A stretch of DNA of 64,000 nt from Cycas panzhihuaensis. Lineage: Eukaryota > Cycadophyta. The position numbers and the translations under genes were made by a program. Within the stretch, counting starts at the first letter, position 1, and each line of letters opens with the position of its first letter. The notes beneath the pieces are model-generated. The model saw nothing but the letters and a program-made list of their open reading frames with translations. It was not told the origin of the DNA and made no database searches. The stretch covers positions 78,189,741-78,253,740 of the forward strand of contig CM041465.1 of the NCBI GenBank assembly GCA_023213395.1. Direction: 5' to 3'. Below are positions 46,861 through 58,260 of this stretch, piece by piece.

Positions 46861-48943
46861 TAATTGGTTTCAGCCATGATTGGTCTCAGATCATGTAGAA
46901 CATCATGATAAGCTTGCATTACAATTATTTGATTATATCTATTTTATTTTTCAATAGTTTTATATACTTTACATTGAAATATTATTTGTATATGCATATT
47001 TTTTGCTTGTACAATCAATACACTCAATATTTTCGTAGTAAGTTTAGGCAGACATAGCCTAATAATGATTTGAATCAGTTATTCATAAGTTTCCTTTAAA
47101 ACATATTCATATTTTATTTAGTTCTCATTTATTTTTTGAGGATTTTCAGCTCATTGATCTTTGGCAGGCTGGTGCTCCTTCATCATTGAGTAGAACCTTA
47201 TTGAGTGACTACTCATTTGAATCCTTATTGAGTCCTCTCTACACCAGATCAAACAATTTTAAAAATCATCGCTTTTACATTGAGAAATCTCTCATGGAAG
47301 CTAGTCCACTACTCTGCCGTACTAAAACCCCATTGGCATTCATTTAAAATCCAATAAAACCTCTATGTTTGTCAATATTTCTTCTTGCATAAGGGTCATA
47401 ATCTTGTTACTATATGTCTAAGGCTTTATCTGATAGATCTCAAGCCATGTTTAGGTTATACAATCATCACATAAGTTGTACAACCCATGTTTCTTTCGTA
47501 GCCTCTTTCTCCCTCTATGATCAACAGATCTTAGTGAAATTTTACATGCACCTATGTAGTAGGCATCTTCATTCCCCCTTTAAAATTTATCTTAATCTAT
47601 CACCTTTGTGAGTTGATTGAGCATCTTGTTCATTTTTGCGCATGTAGGGACTTCGTGTTATTTACGTGATTAAAAATTTAAAAATTTTCATTTATTTTTT
47701 ATAAAATTTGATTAAATTTAATTAGATTTGATAAAAATTAAAGTTTATCCCTTTTAAATCTCAACTATTAGTCCATTTCAGTCTTCATATAACCTCACTT
47801 TACTATTTCTTAAGGGGCAAACCTAAAAAATTATAAACTATTTTTAAATATTTTAGATTTAAGAAGATTTAACTCTATAATATTTGAAGTCTGCTAGCCC
47901 CCTTTACATACCAATGCCAGGTTGTATGTGGTATTCAAATGAACCAAGGGCTCTAATTCAAAAGGGATTAAGACCCCTTCTTTAGTTTTTTAATGATAAG
48001 TGATATGCTTCATTATTTTATTAATATCTCCCTAACTAGGAGTATGTTTTTCAAACAATTGGATTTATTGGAAAGCTGACTCAGTGATCTATATATTGAA
48101 ATTAGTTTCATACTAATTTTAAGCTATTTTATAGGTGTTTTAGTTTGATAAATTTATCCATCCTATTTGATCTTAGTTTGAGCTTTTTTCATCATTTTTA
48201 AAGTAATTTATTAGCTTTATTGAAGGATATTCGTGTTATATTGATATACTAAACTATTTTGATGGATTTCACTTAAAAATTGAAGGCTTATTTATGATTT
48301 TTTGGCTAAATATAATATAGGTTTATCCTTGAGAAGAAGGAAAACATTTAGACAACATCTTATAAATAAAGAGCTTTCTAACCCTTAATTTACTTTATTT
48401 TAAGCCTTCTATGTTATTTTATTTTATTTATAGCTTATTCTATTTTATTTTAAGGTTTATTTAAAACTCCTTTTAGTTCATGTAAAAATCATTTTATTTT
48501 ATTTTTTAAAAGCTCATTCAAAGATCATTTTATTGCACATTTAAGCTCATTTTAGAGCTTATTTATTTCATTTAAAAAGCTCATTTCATTTTATATTTAT
48601 TTTATTTAAAAGCTTATTTCATTTCATTTGTTGTTATATCTTTCAAGTTATTTTTTATTGTCATTAAAAGGAACCTTTATTTATTAATAAGACCACATCT
48701 AAAATCAATTCTCATATTTAAAAGATGAATTCCTAAATGAATAATCTTTTTTCAGCTTTGTAAGGGGAATGATTAAGACTCCTAAAATTACAACCCTATA
48801 CACGTCTTTAATGGACTCTAAGTTGTTGAGGAAGCCATTAACTATCAGGTGTATACAATGGTAAGCTAAGGTGGAGTATCCTATCTTTTTGGAGTTCAAA
48901 GACTAGGCTAGCCCTAAGGGGGTGAGTGCCTTTGTTTGAAAAG
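46861..48943 (+). other. Leader of copia K, no coding seen
   Basis: About 2.1 kb of AT-rich DNA. The frame 47414-47611 shows no domain. A strand-asymmetric, T-rich patch at about 48390-48660 repeats AGCTCATTT/AGCTTATTT at irregular spacing. Confidence 0.5.
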
Positions 48944-48948
48944 ATTTC

Positions 48949-49309
48949 TATTAAGAATAACATGGAAAGCATTCATCAACAAACACCCAACAATATCAAT
49001 GGGGAAGAACCACAATGAATTTACTTAACATCAATAGATTACATCAGAACACCACCTATAACAGGGACTCTATATGAGTCTCCATGATCACTTGTGTTTC
49101 ATATACCACCACAACCACTTTTATATACTAAGTGGGTGGGAGATCACACTATAGATCTAATGCGTGTGGGACTATTATCTTTACTCTAACTAATGACATT
49201 ACACTACTAATTTCACTAATAACATTATAATGACAAATGACTCTTACCCTCTAATACTTGAGACTATTGACCTTAAGACTCATATAACATTAAATGTTAT
49301 ATTCTAACA
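48949..49309 (-). repeat. 3' LTR of element I
   Basis: Plus-strand ends TATTAAG (TG with one transition) and ATTCTAACA, the inverted repeat of TGTTAAGAAT. Confidence 0.92.
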
Positions 49310-49318
49310 CCTCCCCAT

Positions 49319-50050
49319 AATGTTTAATGCTTGAACTAAGGACAATTTGACGTGACTGACATATATTAATGTAGGACTTAATATGAAACTAAAGACAAAA
49401 TGACAAAACTGACATAGAACTTGACTCTAAAAAGTTATTTGAACTTCCATCTCATGAGCTTTGGAATTTTCCTGAAGATGATGTCTTAAACTTCATCATC
49501 ATCCAATATACTGCAAAACATGTATGCTTTGTTTGCTATATTACCTCCTAATTCCTATTTGATGGATCTTCCTGTGTACTCCTGGTGAAGATGTGGTCGT
49601 CTTGGAAAAAGTATGAAATATATTGACTTCTCTTTATCTATTTCCAAGCCTACTGAGCTGATTAATTTCTCAATCTATTGGTCACCTCCTTGAAATGAAA
49701 TAAGTAATAATGATTCATTTCCAAATTTTCCTTGAACAAGATACTTTGTTCTTTTCATGTTATGCAGGAAATTTATAGTGCCAAAAGTGATGAGAGTTTT
49801 TATTATGGTCATATACACATATTTCCCCATTACTGCTACACAAATGTGAAATATTACTTTGATATGGTTGAGCTTCAAGACCAAGTATCCTATCGAAAAC
49901 ATGTAGCAATCTTGATGCACAAGTTTTTGATTATAAGATATTCTTCTCATGTTCCTTCTTTCTAATGTCCTTGTACGGTATGCTACCATAATTTGAATTC
50001 TCTCAAAGATAAACATAGAAGATGTGGTTGAATTAAGTATAATAATGCAT
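49319..50050 (-). other. Element I interior near the 3' LTR, unrecognised frame
   Basis: A 113-codon minus-strand frame (49675-50016) has no domain I recognise. It is longer than most chance frames here, so it may be a decayed piece of gag-pol or of captured DNA. No RT, integrase or RNase H motif appears. Confidence 0.4.
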
Positions 50051-50055
50051 AGTCT

Positions 50056-50785
50056 CTAATAAGTGCATATTAATGTGTAGCCTATCATTATTTGAATCCT
50101 GGCTACATATCTATCAGTATAAACCAGGATGATATTGCCCATGCTTTTTGTTAAGTGACCTGTGCCTTCATTAGGTATTACCTGTAGAAATTGAGGCTTA
50201 AGTTCTTCAAGTTCCACTCTACTATCATTCTCAGATGTGGGCTTTCCTGTAATCTTAGTGAGGCTCATGTTATTTGACATATTCATATCTTCATTGTCTT
50301 CATTAGATTTCGACTTTTCATTTGTTAAATCTTCAGGTGGATTGACCTTACTAGAATCAATTTGTCTTTTACCTTTCCTTTTCAACTTCTTCCTTTGATT
50401 CTTTTCCTTTTTGATACTCTGCTGCAGTTCTTGTGTCCTTTTCATGTACTTACAAGAGTTTCTAGGCATCCTTAGCTGAGTTGGTATTTTGAAGTGTTTC
50501 CACAAGAAAGTGATATGAAGAGTGGAGGTTCTCCTTGTCAAATGCTGCAATCATGGCATCAATGGCTACTCTATTTGTCTTCATGAAGTTTGGCTCCCCT
50601 TCATCATTAATTAAAACTGTTCCAAGTAAAAGGTTCCATATCCCTTTTATTCTAAAAATACATTCCATTTTAATTTTCCATATTTGAAAATTGATTCCAA
50701 CATATTTAGGTAACACTATGTTGGTGTCTGTTACCCAAAACACCCTTTTTTCTGCTACAAAGGTAATAACCTCATTCAACTCCAT
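50056..50785 (-). pseudogene. gag-like remnant of element I
   Basis: Two overlapping minus-strand pieces (50462-50785 and 50056-50550). The first reads …LPKYVGINFQIWKIKMECIFRI…WNLL…AIDAMIAAFDKENL, similar in layout to the N-terminal part of copia gag (F.G.NF..W...M...L…W). After a frameshift the second is Lys-, Gln- and Ser-rich (KKEKNQRKKLKRKGKR…SKSNEDNED). No CCHC knuckle is seen. It lies next to the kinase fragment and far from the 5' LTR, an unusual place for gag. Confidence 0.5.
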
Positions 50786-50902
50786 ATTGTATGGCTAAGT
50801 TGAGCTAGAGAATATTACCTAAAGAAGATTTACCTTGATAAATATTTGAGGTGAGCTTCCACAGTAGAATTGTCCCCACCAATCTTGAAAGATCTACTTG
50901 GC

Positions 50903-51376
50903 CTATGCAATCCTTGAGAAAACACTTGAGCTAACTTCAAAGATCAAGCTGCAAAGAAGAATTGCCAAAACATACAGATTGCCTAATGCAGTAGGAAAAT
51001 TGCCACTATAAGGAACTGGGCATCCTTTATGCAAATAGTCTAGTGCTTCAGCAATTCCAAGAGCCACTTTCAGCCAATATATCCAAGGGAGTACTGATTT
51101 GTCTTTACCCCCATGAAGGTTCTCTTTGAGATTCCCTTTGAATAGAAGGTTGTAAACTAAAAGATATTTCTGCCCTTTAATGCAGTAACCAATTAATGAA
51201 ACGATATGCTTGTTTTGTAAGGCAACTGTAATTTCAACCTTCAAAAGTAATTCTTGCTCAACTTCAGGAGAAGAATTCAATAATTTCACTGCTAGAGATT
51301 GTCCATCAGGAAGTACACCTCGGTATACTCTACTCGAGCCTCTTGTTCCTATAATTCTAGCTACTAAGAATCTCAA
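50903..51376 (-). pseudogene. Captured receptor-like cytoplasmic kinase fragment
   Basis: 157 codons matching the N-lobe of a plant receptor-like cytoplasmic kinase. Residues 9-20 are the Gly-rich loop IGTRGSSRVYRG, with one loop glycine changed to Arg. LAVKLL near residue 30 carries the ATP-binding lysine; the glutamate-rich αC segment is EVEQELLLKVEI; then HIVSLIGYCI, LLVYNLL.KGNLKENLHG and IAEALDYLHKGCP near residues 108-120. The expected HRD catalytic loop is missing. The frame instead runs into a non-kinase tail that may be an intron or deletion scar, and in another frame further down a decayed DFG/APE-like stretch is possible (about 50830-50930). The wording is closest to kinases of the group that often carry a stress-protein domain. 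It cannot be an active kinase. Confidence 0.75.
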
Positions 51377-51471
51377 TGTTGCAGATATGTGAACTCCTTA
51401 TAAGTTTTACCTTTGCAAGGTTGCTCTAACTTCTTCATCAAGGAATGTTGTTATAGCCCTACTGAGTTAAA

Positions 51472-52480
51472 TTGGTCTTCAATGGAAGCTCACAGGAAGC
51501 CTCACAAAGACAGGAGTCTTTGATAATTACTTCTTCTTCTAGAATACATAGAGGCACTCCTTCACCTAGTGATGGCTCTAACTATGAAGATTTGCAGCTG
51601 AAGGCTACTATTGTTGCCAGTCTGAAAGATACCACCTCAGGTGGTGCCCACTTTGCTAATCAAGATGCAGTTCAATCACCAGAACTTATAGCATCAAAGT
51701 CTATGCAACCTGTATCTAGTCTAAGTAACAATATGAGGGAGCATAATGTCTCACAAGTTAAAGATGAAGAAGCCATACTATAGATGATGACATTGCAGAG
51801 TCTTTCCTTGATTCCTACTTTTGGATTGGATACTTCACAATCTGTGTCCACAAAGGTGGGATCCTCAGTTGGAACGGGCTCCTCTAATGTTGATTATATT
51901 TCAACTGCTCAATAAAAGTAGTTTAATGGTGGACAAAATAATCACCTTTATCATAATGTGAGTGATACAGTGGGTTCTAACATTCAGCAGAAGAATTATT
52001 TATATGGGTTTATGAATGGAGGCATGAATAGTGGAATGTAGCTGATAGGAAATAATCCACATTTGATGAATGACACTATGGCATTATGTAATCTAGGAGG
52101 CTACATAAATTCTTCATAATATGGTAATATACAAATGACCTCTCAACAACATGTTACTTAGCAGTGGTAACAACATTTTGTGCAATTAATGCGCAATCAA
52201 ATGACACCATTAGTTGGTGATGGATATGCAATGAATGCATCTGATCTTGCTAGTACTAGAAACCTCTACAATCCAACATCATCTACTAGATTTGCAGGTG
52301 CTAATAGCTTGAATAAGAACTCTCCTAGATTACAGTAAAAAAATGATACCCATCCCAGGCTTACCGTCTCAGCAATAAAAAATGCAGGCATAATAATAGA
52401 ATCAACAAAAAGTCCCAGGGCCTTAGTCAGTCTCAACAACACCTGGATCATTAGTCTTGTTAATGGGGTAGTCTCTCCAT
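51472..52480 (+). pseudogene. Captured Gln/Asn/Ser-rich protein fragment, unrecognised
   Basis: One plus-strand frame from 51472 keeps coding-like composition to about 52340, with stops mostly where glutamine fits (for example TAQ-stop-K-stop-FNGGQ near 51910 and YINSS-stop-YG near 52120). It then shifts to a Pro/Gln-rich frame beginning IPIPGLPSQQ near 52345. The protein is Asn-, Gln-, Ser- and Met-rich (NNHLYHNVSD, NGGMNSGM), as in low-complexity regions of plant transcription or RNA regulators, but I cannot name the family. It runs antisense to element I. Confidence 0.5.
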
Positions 52481-52484
52481 TCAT

Positions 52485-52609
52485 AGTCACAGCAATTATA
52501 ATTTTAGTAGATATGGTTGTAGTTGGTAGCCATGCATATGGACTTCTAAAAAGAACTTTGCTAGGGAGCATCAATGACTATGTTTTGTGTAACACATAGT
52601 GTATGGTTG
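52485..52609 (+). pseudogene. Universal-stress-protein-like C-terminal fragment
   Basis: The frame reads VDMVVVGSHAYGLLKRTLLG, then SINDYVLCNT and, after one stop, CMVVII. This matches the end of plant USP-domain proteins (DxLVVGSHGYG….LGSVSDY…HCPVLIV), including the nucleotide-binding G-S-H…G-S pattern with one Gly changed to Ala. It is only about 40 residues. It is cut at 52605-52609 by the insertion of gypsy J; what follows on the other side is at 59312. Confidence 0.5.
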
Positions 52610-53662
52610 TGATCCAGGAGGATCTACCATATGTTTACAGGATGCAAAAAATTCTAGGCATTGGTATAACTGAAAGAGATATGGCCAAATGGTATCAAAA
52701 TTATATGAAATTTTGTATAACAGAAGAAGACACATCCTACTAGATGTGTACAAAAGGTGGGGTTTAGAAAATATCATTTGATTAGAGTTCAAGCCTTGTT
52801 TTTTCATAAAATTAATCCCACAGCTAGCAGAAAAAAATAGAAAATATATATTATTATTATATAAATATAAATATGGCCAAATGACATCCAAATGAGCTAC
52901 AATTTTGAGAAAGTGGAGAAGACATGTGTTCCTATATGTGTACCAAATTTGAGCTAAATTGGAGTCCGTTAAGGTTAGTTAAAATCTACAACTTTTAAGA
53001 ATTTCATGAAGGCCACTTGGACAGTTGAAAAACAACAAATACATATTATAATTAAATGAATAAAAATGTAGTCAAATGACATCCAAATAAGCTAAAAATT
53101 TGAGTAAGCTTCAGGGACATGTGTTCCTATAGGTGTACCAAATTTTAGCTAAATTGGAGTACGTTAAGATCTATTACAAGATGAAATATTTTAAGAATTG
53201 CATGAAGGCCACTTGGACAACATGCATTCTGGTGGTTAGTGGTTATACTTGCATGATTGCCACTTGTTAAACATGAAATTTTAGTTTATTTCTATAAATT
53301 GAGCCCTACTACAAGTTGGAGAGGTGGTTCTTGGAGACTTTACTTGGGAAGCATCCTTGGAGAGGCATTTGGAGGGTTGGAGTCCCCCTTATGGTATAAT
53401 TGTATCATTTATTCCTTGTAATTTTACCATTCTTTTGCTAGTTGATTTCTCCACCATTAAATGGAGATTTTCATAGTTTAATAAAAGTATTACTCCTCAT
53501 ACTTTTGGATCAATGCTAAGAATAAATGATTTGGTATAGAATTTTCCTTTCATGGGCTCATTGTTGTTTTGATGTTATTGAGATTTCTACACTAACTCCC
53601 AGGGTCTTAAGGAGAAAAGGTTGATAATTGACTTCATCACCAACTAAGCTCTTTTGGGATCA
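52610..53662 (+). repeat. 5' LTR of gypsy J
   Basis: 1053 bp. It contains two diverged tandem units of about 195 bp (from about 52872 and 53067), each with CAAATGACATCCAAATGAGC and GCATGAAGGCCACTTGGACA. Possible TATA TTTCTATAAATTGAG near 53292. Confidence 0.95.
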
Positions 53663-53667
53663 TATTT

Positions 53668-53680
53668 TGGTATCAGAGCC
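53668..53680 (+). promoter_or_regulatory. Primer-binding site of gypsy J
   Basis: TGGTATCAGAGCC, perfect to the initiator tRNA-Met complement, five bases after the LTR. Confidence 0.92.
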
Positions 53681-53795
53681 TGTGACCTTTATTGTAGGGA
53701 CTTGGATGGTATAAACAAGGAAAGGATATAAAGAGAAAGGTGAAGACTTTCTTGTGTTGCAATCACCAAGAAGACAAAGAAAGAATCCAAGCACC

Positions 53796-54755
53796 ATGGC
53801 TGAAAAAGAAGATGGAGAAATTAGATTTGAAAAGCTTGAGAAGAACGTAGTCAAAGGAAAAGGCAAAGAGAAGGAATTTGAAGGAGGATCCACATATGAC
53901 CACAACCATGAAGAGGAAGAGGAGGAGACCTTAAAGCACTCTTTTGAAGAAAGCAAGGGTACTTCATCTCATCAACCCTTCAAGGTGGAGGCAAAGTTGG
54001 ATATTCTAACTTATGATGGAGAGGTAAATGCTGAAAAGTTGGACCATTGGTTGGATCAACTTGAAACCTACTTCACAATTTATGCTTATAGTAATGCTCA
54101 AAAGCTTTCATTTGCTAGGCTCAAGTTGTGTAAACATGCATTGACATGGTGGAATGCATTTTTGAAGACTCATGATGTATCTTCTTTTTCATGGAGGGAT
54201 TTTAAGAAAATAATAAAGAAGTAATTCTACCCCATAGGTCATGAGGAAGACCAATGGGTCACTTGGCAATATTTACGCCAAGGGAGAGGTGTAAGTGTCC
54301 AAGACTATACTTCTCTATTTTTTAGGCATGGCATGCTACTTTGTATTAATATGGATGAACATGTCACTCTTATGAAATTCATTGGAGGATTACATGAATA
54401 CATAAGGAAGGAACTAAGGCTTTTTAAGGTTCAATCCATTGGAGAAGCAAGTAGGATGGCTATGGCAATAGAAAGTAAAAGCAAGAAATCTACATTCATG
54501 TCTAAAGATTCTACTTTTACTTCTAATAAGTATGAAAAGAATCCTAAATTGCACTCATCTAAAAGGCAAGAAGGAAAGAAGAAAAGAACTAATTTTGTTA
54601 AAAGTTTAAACTATTGTGAGCATTGTGATATTAGTGGTCATGTTGCAACAAAGTGTTGGAAGTTGCATCCAGAGCTAAAGCCAAAGCATATCAAGGATAT
54701 AGAATTAAGAAAGAAGGAAAAAGGGAAAGCACTACTTTTTGAGGTGGAGATTTAA
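53796..54755 (+). pseudogene. gypsy J gag
   Basis: Starts MAEKEDGEIRFEK (53796; an upstream Met at 53754 is possible). An acidic, Lys/Glu-rich N terminus leads to the retrotransposon gag domain: FKVEAKLDILTYDGEV, LDHWLDQLETYF, ARLKLCKHALTWWNAF, then after a stop at 54222-54224, FYPIGHEEDQW…YLRQGRGVSVQDYT. The zinc knuckle CEHCDISGHVATKCW lies near 54615-54660. The first stop stands where gag reads K-Q-F-Y-P, i.e. CAA to TAA. A second stop is at 54753-54755. It forms the particle shell and binds RNA. Confidence 0.93.
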
Positions 54756-55355
54756 AGTGAAGGAGAAGAAGAGAAGGTTACTCTACTTACAAATTATAGA
54801 GATGATGCTACAAGGGAGGAACTATTTCACTTGAAGCTTCAAGTAGGAAATAGTATTATTGGTGCCATTATAGATCTAGGAAGCCAAAAGAATTTGATCT
54901 CAGAAAGTTTGGTAAAAAGCATTGGGTTGGTAACTACTCCTCACCCTCACCCATATCCTCTTGGTTGGATCCATAAAGATGTGGAAATACAAATATCAAA
55001 GCAATGTACACTTAAATTTTCCATCACTAATGATTTTGTTGATGAAGTAATATGTGATGTGGTGCAATTAGATGTATGCCAAGTTGTGCTTGGAAGTCCC
55101 TACTTGTGGGATCGAGATGCACTCTTCTATCGAAGGGAGAGAAAGTATCGGTTGATGAAGGATAACAAGGGCTTCATCATAAAGGCCACAAAGAAGCACT
55201 TGGATAAGATAGCATTAATTTCAGCTACTCAAACAAAAAGGATGATCAATGCATGTGGTAAATTCGTCATCTTAATGGTAAGGAGAAAAGAAGAACCAAG
55301 AGATGAAGAAGGTCCTTCTACTCACACTCTTCTTATATCACCTAAACAAATGTAA
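54756..55355 (+). pseudogene. gypsy J aspartic protease
   Basis: Frame continues from gag. LKLQVGNSIIGAIIDLGSQKNLIS holds the retropepsin site as D-L-G rather than D-S-G or D-T-G (near 54870), so the active-site Ser/Thr has become Leu by a C-to-T change. Next come W...VEIQISKQCTLKFSI and CDVVQLDVCQVVLGSPYLWD (family: DV..M....ILGRPWL.D). A stop at 55353-55355 precedes the RT linker. It would cut the polyprotein; as written it should be inactive. Confidence 0.9.
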
Positions 55356-56345
55356 CAAATTAAGGAGTTAAAGACAAGGTATGATATTCTATTTCAACAT
55401 ATTGATGGGCTTCCACCAAAGAGAAAGATAGAGCATGAAATCACTCTTGTAGGAGATGCACCATTACCTAGTGTTGCTTTATATAGGCACTCCATTATAG
55501 AGAATAATGAGATAAAGAGGCAAGTTGAGGAGTTGCTTGATCAAGGGGTCATAAGACCTTCATGTTCACCTTGTGGGTCACCAATTGTCCTGGTGCCTAA
55601 GAAGGATGGAGGATGGAGAATGTGTATAGATTTTTGTGCTTTGAATAAAATTACAATTAAAAATCACTACATTTTACCTCGCATAGATGATTTACTTGAT
55701 CAAATTTAACATGCTTGTTATTTCACTAAATTGGATTTGAAAAGCGGTTATCACCAAGTTAGGGTCAAGGAGGAGGACACATGGAAGATGGCCTTCAAAA
55801 CAAAGCAAGGACTCTTTGAATGGATGGTTATGCCTTTTGGATTATGTAATGCTCCTGAAACATTCATGAGGCTAATGAATGAAATGTTAAGGCCTTACTT
55901 GGATAATTTTGTTATTGTCTATCTTAATGACATTTTGATTTTCAACAACACATGGGAGGAACATTTGCAGCACATAGAAGAAGTTTTAAAGACTATGGCT
56001 AAGCATCATTTGAAGCTTAATGTGAAGAAGTGTGAATTTGACAAGGAGAACTTGATCTTCTTAGGTTTTGTGGTTGGAGGAGGAAAGTTGAGCATTGATC
56101 AACTCAAGACTCAAGCCATCCTCAAATGGCCTAGGCCAACAAACATCACAGAGGTGAGAAGTTTTTTAGGAGCTTGTCAATACTTGAGAAAGTTTATTCT
56201 TCATTTCTCACAGGTTGCATCACCTCTACATGGATTGACAAAATCTAGTAGAAAGTTTACTTGGGGTTCTAAGGAGGAAGAAGCCTTTCTTTTTTTAAAG
56301 AAGAAAATTTGTGAAGCACCGGTTTTGGCAATGCCAAATTTGTAA
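55356..56345 (+). pseudogene. gypsy J reverse transcriptase
   Basis: Fingers: [20 protein letters not shown] (near 55575-55640), [18 protein letters not shown], then a stop at 55707-55709 (expected Gln). Palm: FTKLDLKSGYHQ, FEWMVMPFGLCNAPETFMRL, and the catalytic motif VIVYLNDILIF near 55915-55940. There the first aspartate of YLDD reads Asn (GAT to AAT). Thumb: KCEFDKENLIFLGFVV, IT.VRSFLGACQYLRKF. A stop at 56343-56345 begins the RNase H segment. Confidence 0.95.
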
Positions 56346-56700
56346 AGGCCTTTTGAAGTAGAAGCTAATGCAAGTGGAAATACAATGGGAGCTGTCCTTA
56401 TTCAAGATGGGAAGTCTATTGCTTACCATTCAGAAGTCTTCACCCCTCAAGTGAAGAACTACCCAACATATGATCAAGAAATATTCGCACTTCATCAAGC
56501 ATGCAAGTATTGGAGGTCATACTTGCTCGGAAAAGAGGTTGTAGTTCATACCGATCATAAGCCTCTTCAATTTTTACAAACTCAAAGTAAATTATAGCAA
56601 GCAAGACACATGAAGTGGATGAGTTATTTACAACAATTCAATATTATAATTAAGTACAAAAAGGGATCTAATAACAAAATTGCTGATATGTTATCTAGAC
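56346..56700 (+). pseudogene. gypsy J RNase H
   Basis: FEVEANASGNTMGAVLIQDG (first catalytic residue: D of the usual DAS is N here), IAYHSEVF, NYPTYDQEIFALHQACKYWR with the glutamate, VVVHTDHKPLQFL with the second aspartate, a TAG stop at 56595-56597 (expected Gln), then RHMKWMSYLQQFNI and GSNNKIADMLSR, which closes the domain with its last aspartate. Confidence 0.93.
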
Positions 56701-58193
56701 CACCTTGTTCCACTTCTTCTTCTACTTTTGTTTGTAGCTCTCTTATGAGTTTGCAGGTGGAACCAATGCATCATGAAGAGTACAAAGACTTGTACCATGA
56801 AGATGAAGCTTTGAAGGAAGAGTTAGAGAACCTAGCGAAAGGAAGACCTTCCCAGCTTGCTTGGAAGGATGGTCTACTTTTCAAAGGGGAGCAGCTCTAT
56901 GTTCCATCGAAAGGAGATAATATCAAGTGGCTTAGAGAAGCCCATACTTCTAAAGTAGCTGGTCGCTTTGGTATAGAGAAGATTTTAGAAAACTTGAGAA
57001 GATATGTTGTATGGCCAAAAATGCAAAATGATGTAAAAAAATATGTAAAAGGATGTGTAATGTGTAATACTTCTAGCCTTATTCTAGAAAATTAGGATTG
57101 TATACACCACTTCCTATTCCCACTAGGCCTTGGGAAAGTATCTCCATTGATTTTTTAGGGGGACTTCCCATGACTAGGAAGGGACATGATTATCTTTTTG
57201 TTGTTGTAGATAGGTTTAGTAAAATGATATGTCTAATACCTTGTAAGAAGACAATCACAGGTACAGGAGCAGCTGAATTATTCTTCGAGCATATATGGAA
57301 GAATTTTGGCTTGTCTTCATCCATCATTTCAAATTCGGACACTCGATTCCTTTCATCATTTTGGAAGTCACTATGGGAGATGATGGATACCAAATTGAAG
57401 AGGAGTACAAGTTTCCATCCTCAAACAGATGGACAAACTGAAGTAGTGAATAGAACTTTGGTACATCTATTGAGGGGATACAATTCCAAGCATCCAAAGA
57501 CTTGGGATGAATCATTGGCTTTTCTACAATTTTCTTTTAATAGAGCAATGCATGCATCACACTCTAAAGCACCTTTTAAAGTTTGTTTGGGATACTTACC
57601 TCAAAGTCCATTTGACTTAGAGTTTTCCATGCAAGCTAAGGAAGGATCCATCAAAGAGAAGGAGGAGCATGACAAGGCTTTAAGATACTTGGAGAAGATC
57701 CAGAGAGTCCACAAAGAAGTACATGATCAACTTCTAAGGACTCAACAAAAGTACAAGGAAAGACATGACAAGGATAGGCAAGAGTGTACTTTTCAAGAAG
57801 GAGATTTAGTATGGTTATACTTGAGCAAGGAGAGGTTAAAAGGAGAAGGCAAGAAACTCAAACCTATAAGGTATGGACCATTCAAGATTTTGAGAAAAGT
57901 AGGTGGCAATGCTTTCCAATTTGATCTTCCATCTTATATGCAAATATATTCAGTAGTAAATGCTGAATACTTAAAACTCTTTGAGCCCTCCATGCTAGAT
58001 GAGGAACAGGACCAGTTCACTTTACCTTGAGTTGATGATTTATATTTGGAAAGTGAGCAGCCTCTCAAGGAAGATTGTATCTTGGAGAGAAAATCTACCA
58101 AAACAAGACATAAGACACATGAATCTTTCAGGATTGGAGTAGTAGGGCAATTGCCTAGTAAGGCCAAGTGGTTTAGTAGGAAACAAGGAGAAT
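56701..58193 (+). pseudogene. gypsy J integrase and C-terminal region
   Basis: The HHCC zinc domain at about 56930-57070 reads LREAHTSKVAGRFGIEKI… and CVMC. A one-base frameshift near 57080-57095 precedes LYTPLPIPTRPWESISIDFL, with the first catalytic aspartate. VVVDRFSKM follows. The second catalytic position reads ISNSDTRF, where family members have the aspartate at the N. FHPQTDGQTEVVNR holds the glutamate. Near 57860 the GPFKIL.KVG..AF.FDLP block is typical of gypsy C termini. The main frame stops at 58028-58030 (expected Gln) and continues to about 58193. No chromodomain is obvious. Confidence 0.92.
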
Positions 58194-58244
58194 AACACTT
58201 CCCCCATCTCCAATTCTAAGCCAAATAGGACTTGGCTATTTTCC

Positions 58245-58260
58245 AAGGAAGGGGGAGCCA
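58245..58260 (+). promoter_or_regulatory. Polypurine tract of gypsy J
   Basis: AAGGAAGGGGGAGCCA directly before the 3' LTR. Confidence 0.85.

Noticed and set aside
52266-52574. 102-codon minus-strand frame as a gene
   Set aside because: No domain on that strand. The plus strand shows the Gln-rich and USP-like readings instead.
53796-58193. Gypsy J as an active element
   Set aside because: In-frame stops, a frameshift and altered protease, RT and integrase active sites rule out autonomous activity of this copy.
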